The notes under the pieces: model-generated
Databases searched by the model: none
Seen by the model: the letters and a program-made list of their open reading frames with translations, nothing else
What the model was told of the DNA's origin: nothing
Part shown: one piece after another, positions 60,702 through 64,000 of the stretch
Layout: each line of letters begins with the position of its first letter
How positions within the stretch are numbered: the stretch's first letter is position 1
Made by a program: the position numbers and the translations under genes
From: Martinezella calliandrae
GTDB lineage: Bacteria; Pseudomonadota; Alphaproteobacteria; Rhizobiales; Rhizobiaceae
Direction of reading: 5' to 3'
DNA length: 64,000 bases
Assembly: GCF_030272695.1 (NCBI RefSeq)
Contig: NZ_JARFYN010000016.1
Coordinates: 1 to 64,000, forward strand

Positions 60702-63431
60702 TCAATGCGAACGAGCTACGAGGGAAAGAGGGACTCGGTCCCGTTGAATTTCCGAACTGAGACGCCTTTGCCAAGCGACAGCTCCGTCCTCTGTCGCGAC
60801 CCGCATTGCTTGACCGAAACAACGTTCCGCTGCCGATCCGGCATTTCGACTACTTGATTGAAGATGCAGGTTACCATGGATCCTGTAAAGCTCGGGCAAG
60901 CACCAGCGCTCCCCAGATGACAGGCACTGCGCGATTGCGGAGCCGATAACCTGCTGGGCTTCTTCGGGCCTTCTGGACCCGGCCGTCGCTTGTGCGTCAA
61001 CAGCCAAAAAGATTGTCTGGAATAACAAAAAGCCCTGGTTCCGCAACACGCGCATTGCGGGACGCAGCTGGGCCAAGCATTCGTCATATTGCCCGGAATG
61101 AAGTTTTAGCTCTGCTTCAAAGCAGTCCGCATATGTGTGCCACACGTCAAGAGAGAGAGCTTTTGTATGCTTGCGCAGATCTCTAATATAGTTGGCTGCG
61201 AGATCGTAACGTCCAGAAAGAAGTGCGAGAGGGCACGCGGCCTCAGCAAGCACATTACTGAGCGATAATGTATGGCCAATGTCCTTGGCATACCGAACCG
61301 CAGTTTCCACCTCATTGAAGGCTTCATCTTCGAAGCCTAAAACCCACAGGCAACGCGCGTTGATTGTTCTCGCGGCGACATTCTGATCAAATTGAAAGCG
61401 GATCGCGTGTCGCTCGGGCGAGATTTCGGAATAATCCGCTATCATGCCGGTTAGATCGCGATTTGCCTGCTCGTGTTGCCCAATCCAATGCCTGTTGGCA
61501 CCGCGAAGACGTCGGGCGATGATGGAATCAGTTGGATCGGGCGACTTAGCGGCAAGCAATACAAAGCGTTCCGCCATCTTGGCCCCGGCACGCGGTTGAC
61601 CTTTGTTAATCGCGTCGACCCAAAGCGCCCAGATGGCACGAAGCTGATGGTCGACATCACCGAGCTTTTCTGCGATCCGTAGCGTGGTCGACCAAGCCTC
61701 GAAGCCATATTCAGGTGCGTCCGTGGAGCGCAGTTGAGGCCACCCGAGCGCAGAGTACAGCTTCATCCGGCTCGTCTCATCTGTCCCAGGGTCGTTCTCC
61801 AAAAACTTAATCGCCATCGACACGGCGGCAAGGCATTCGTCCAACATGGATTGTTGGAAGAACAGCGGAAGGGCTGCGATAGTGAGTCTCACACCCAAAC
61901 GCTGATCGCCGCCAGCCGCGAGAGTCCAATCGAGCGCGGCTCGAAGCGGTGGTACATAGGTGGCAAAATCCCGCGACCAGCCGTTCGCGGTCGTCGTATA
62001 GAGCTCTCGTTCCGCAGCCTCCAAGACGCCGACTAAGTGACCGGCGAGGCATTTTATCGTCTTGGGCCGATTGCCGGTTTCTCGAAGCTTTTCGCCGGCG
62101 TACAGCCGTGTGGTATCCAAAAGCCGGTACAACGTGTCGTTGGTCGAGATCGCTGCAACGACGAGCGATTTAGCCACCAATGATGCGAGAAGATCACCCG
62201 CCTCGTCGCCGCCGATTAACACCTCACCGAGTTCGGCGGAAAACCAGCCCGGTAACACCGAAAGCTGCCTGAGAGCCGCCTGCTCGGCAGGCGACAGAAT
62301 AAGATAGCTCCAGTCAAGTGTAGCGCGAAGGGTCTGATGACGCGCCATCGCCGTTCGTCTGCCGCGTGTCAAGATACGAAAGCCATCTGAGAGAGACCGC
62401 GACAGCGCCGCGACTCCCATGGTCTCCAGACGACCTGCGGCGAGCTCGATCGCTAAGGCGATGCCGTCCAGTCTAGTGCAGATGTCAATGACGTGAACGG
62501 CGTCATCATCGGTGAGCTTGTAGCCGCCGAGACATGCGTCGGCCTTCTCGACGAACAATCGTACGGCTGGCGACCGTAAGGCGATTTCAGCTGTAACATC
62601 ACGCTCCGATAGTCCCAGCGGAAGAAGCCTGTGGACCCGTTCCCCATCGGCCCGCAACGGTTCGCGACTAGTCGCCAGGATCTTGAAACCGGATGCTTGC
62701 GCGAGCAGCTTTTCGACCAGTTCGGCCACTCCGGCTACCAAATGCTCGCAGCTATCGAGCACCAAAAGAATATCGCGCTCGTGGAGGAATGAAGCGATGG
62801 CGCGAATGACATTGTCCGACCGGGATGCTACCCCAAGAGCGCCGGCAACAATTGTAGGGACGAGATCGTCCTTTCCAACTTCGGACAGATCGATCCAGAC
62901 GACCTCTGTTTGGCTGCCGCATTTTGAAACGACGGCCCTAGCGACTGTCGACTTGCCGATCCCTCCCGGTCCGACAACAGTCACCAAGCGTGTCCGTGCA
63001 AGCTGCCTGGAGACGGATTCTATGACTTCATCGCGGCCAAATATGCCGGAACTGGGCTCATTGAGAACGGGGCTTGGCGTTTCGGAGGGTTTCACCTCTG
63101 AAGGGCCGGGTTCCGATCTGACCTCAACGGGGGCAATGAAAGTGTAGCCGCGCCCCGGAAGATTGACGATGAATTGCGGGTCGCTTTGATTGTCGCCAAG
63201 CGCCTTGCGAAGAGCCGACATGTGGACGCGCAGGTTTGCCTCGTCAACAAAGGTCTGTGGCCATACATGCCGCACAATCTCGGAGTTAGATTTTACTGTG
63301 CCCGGATCCGTCGCGAGAAATAGAAGAATATCGATCGCGCGACTTCCCAGCGAGACTGACTTCCCATCCCGAACCAGACTTCGGCGGGAAGGCGCAATCG
63401 AGAACTGGCCGAAGTATAAACTTCCTTCCAC
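60702..63431 (-). CDS. winged-helix / NB-ARC ATPase / helical-repeat regulator
   Basis: Large transcriptional regulator of 909 residues starting at GTG 63431. N-terminal OmpR-type Trans_reg_C winged helix (residues about 5-102; NSEIVRHVWPQTFVDEANLR VHMSALRKALGD and LPGRGYTFIAPVEV). Then an NB-ARC/STAND ATPase: Walker A GPGGIGKST at 154-162, Walker B ILLVLDSCEH at 221-230 and sensor ILATSREPLRADGE near 251. The C-terminal half is a TPR-like helical array (ALGWPQLRSTDAPEYGFEAW and later repeats). Such proteins respond to an unknown ligand with ATP-dependent assembly. OmpR-type wings bind direct repeats with 10-11 bp period, which matches the GTAAA decamers seen nearby. Confidence 0.9.
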   Translation of the reverse strand: MEGSLYFGQFSIAPSRRSLVRDGKSVSLGSRAIDILLFLATDPGTVKSNSEIVRHVWPQTFVDEANLRVHMSALRKALGDNQSDPQFIVNLPGRGYTFIAPVEVRSEPGPSEVKPSETPSPVLNEPSSGIFGRDEVIESVSRQLARTRLVTVVGPGGIGKSTVARAVVSKCGSQTEVVWIDLSEVGKDDLVPTIVAGALGVASRSDNVIRAIASFLHERDILLVLDSCEHLVAGVAELVEKLLAQASGFKILATSREPLRADGERVHRLLPLGLSERDVTAEIALRSPAVRLFVEKADACLGGYKLTDDDAVHVIDICTRLDGIALAIELAAGRLETMGVAALSRSLSDGFRILTRGRRTAMARHQTLRATLDWSYLILSPAEQAALRQLSVLPGWFSAELGEVLIGGDEAGDLLASLVAKSLVVAAISTNDTLYRLLDTTRLYAGEKLRETGNRPKTIKCLAGHLVGVLEAAERELYTTTANGWSRDFATYVPPLRAALDWTLAAGGDQRLGVRLTIAALPLFFQQSMLDECLAAVSMAIKFLENDPGTDETSRMKLYSALGWPQLRSTDAPEYGFEAWSTTLRIAEKLGDVDHQLRAIWALWVDAINKGQPRAGAKMAERFVLLAAKSPDPTDSIIARRLRGANRHWIGQHEQANRDLTGMIADYSEISPERHAIRFQFDQNVAARTINARCLWVLGFEDEAFNEVETAVRYAKDIGHTLSLSNVLAEAACPLALLSGRYDLAANYIRDLRKHTKALSLDVWHTYADCFEAELKLHSGQYDECLAQLRPAMRVLRNQGFLLFQTIFLAVDAQATAGSRRPEEAQQVIGSAIAQCLSSGERWCLPELYRIHGNLHLQSSSRNAGSAAERCFGQAMRVATEDGAVAWQRRLSSEIQRDRVPLSLVARSH

Positions 63432-64000
63432 TTCAGTTCTCCAGCAAGGTTTGGTTCGACGTACCGTTCTTTAAAATCCCGGCGTGAGATGCACTGACTG
63501 AAGCCACTTTTTCTGCGGCATATCTTATGCTGATGCTGGAGCCCTAAGAGCGAGCCACCGCGATCATTGAAATATTCTGCGTATATACGTTTTTTTATGT
63601 GACATTGTTTAGGGAAGCTTGCTGCCCAGGTCTCGTATAATCATGAAGAAATTGGGATGAACCCGCCGTCGATCAGCGGATGAAGCCTCTGAAATCGGCC
63701 TCCAAGTTGAGCGTTTCATGCAAGACGATCCGAATGCGGAAGCATAAGCTACAACGAAGCGTGTTCTCTGCGGATCGGAAGCCATGGGCTCGAAGTATCC
63801 AAGAAATGGCGCTAGGCCGGCCTGACGAGAAACTTCTCCAAGCTTAAACAACACTCCCCAAACATAAGCTGAGACGAACAAATGCTCAAAAATATAAGTG
63901 CGCCCGATTCTGGTATTGCTCGAGACGCAGAAGAGCTTGCACGCGCAAATCTCACACCAATGCTCTTCAACCACGTGATGCGATGCTACTGGTTTGCCGA
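63432..64000. other. promoter region and unassigned sequence at the right edge
   Basis: The first 150 bp are AT-richer than the surroundings and should hold the promoter of the large regulator gene. A leftward frame at 63609-63974 (121 codons, opening VEEHWCEICACKLFCVSSNT) is open but has no recognisable family, no clear ribosome site and an odd composition; it may be a remnant of a gene that continues beyond the window or a chance frame. Confidence 0.4.

Noticed and set aside
1-64000. CRISPR arrays, tRNA or rRNA genes
   Set aside because: No regularly spaced direct repeats longer than the decamer sites and no cloverleaf or rRNA-like stretches were recognised by eye.

Overview
The window looks like a piece of a large replicon, probably a plasmid or chromid, from a rhizobial alphaproteobacterium (Rhizobium/Sinorhizobium/Agrobacterium group). 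This is inferred from the high GC, the density of TetR/LysR/AraC/IclR regulators and short-chain dehydrogenases, the ketone-body genes, an FNR/FixK-type box, and the many transposon and recombinase remnants. No rRNA, tRNA or CRISPR array was seen. Everything is inferred from reading the sequence; no database search was run.

1-8 kb: a decayed RND efflux operon (two HlyD-type lipoproteins and a broken permease) with a broken TetR remnant. Next comes a 3-hydroxybutyrate dehydrogenase / acetoacetate decarboxylase / patatin operon divergent from an intact TetR gene. Both operons carry the same type of large inverted repeat. 8-15.5 kb: an aromatic catabolism cluster (quinone oxidoreductase, aromatic-acid transporter, FAH-family hydrolase, extradiol dioxygenase, FAD hydroxylase, IclR regulator). 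15.5-21.4 kb: a mobile-element scrapyard (broken recombinase, IS21, IS6 and IS5 fragments, truncated NmrA and LysR genes) around an unidentified 449-residue protein and an intact hipBA module. 21.5-26.6 kb: an HlyD-RbbA-permease ABC exporter like E. coli yhiI-rbbA-yhhJ, with an FNR/FixK-like box upstream.

27-33.2 kb: the most interesting operon. A bufferin-type metal-binding RiPP precursor (bufA1), its MNIO maturase (bufB) and partner (bufC), a DoxX protein, a type II NADH dehydrogenase and a class III adenylate cyclase lie on one strand with almost no gaps. A truncated DUF3307 gene and a stray copy of part of hipA follow. 33.4-39 kb: a second patatin/3-hydroxybutyrate dehydrogenase pair with a divergent LysR gene, then cupin, MFS and DUF302 genes. 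39.5-46.2 kb: a ParDE-like module, a TetR-controlled group of short-chain dehydrogenases, and a VapBC-like module translationally coupled to a decayed restriction-endonuclease-like gene.

46-64 kb: stress and detoxification genes (GST, NmrA, catalase, alpha/beta hydrolases, DJ-1-like protein, GNAT, HD protein) with several regulators and a collapsed EmrAB-type exporter. Four leftward genes here share a direct repeat of GTAAA every 10 bp in their upstream regions. This suggests a small regulon, perhaps controlled by the 909-residue winged-helix/NB-ARC regulator at the right end or by the AraC-type protein at 49.4-50.4 kb.
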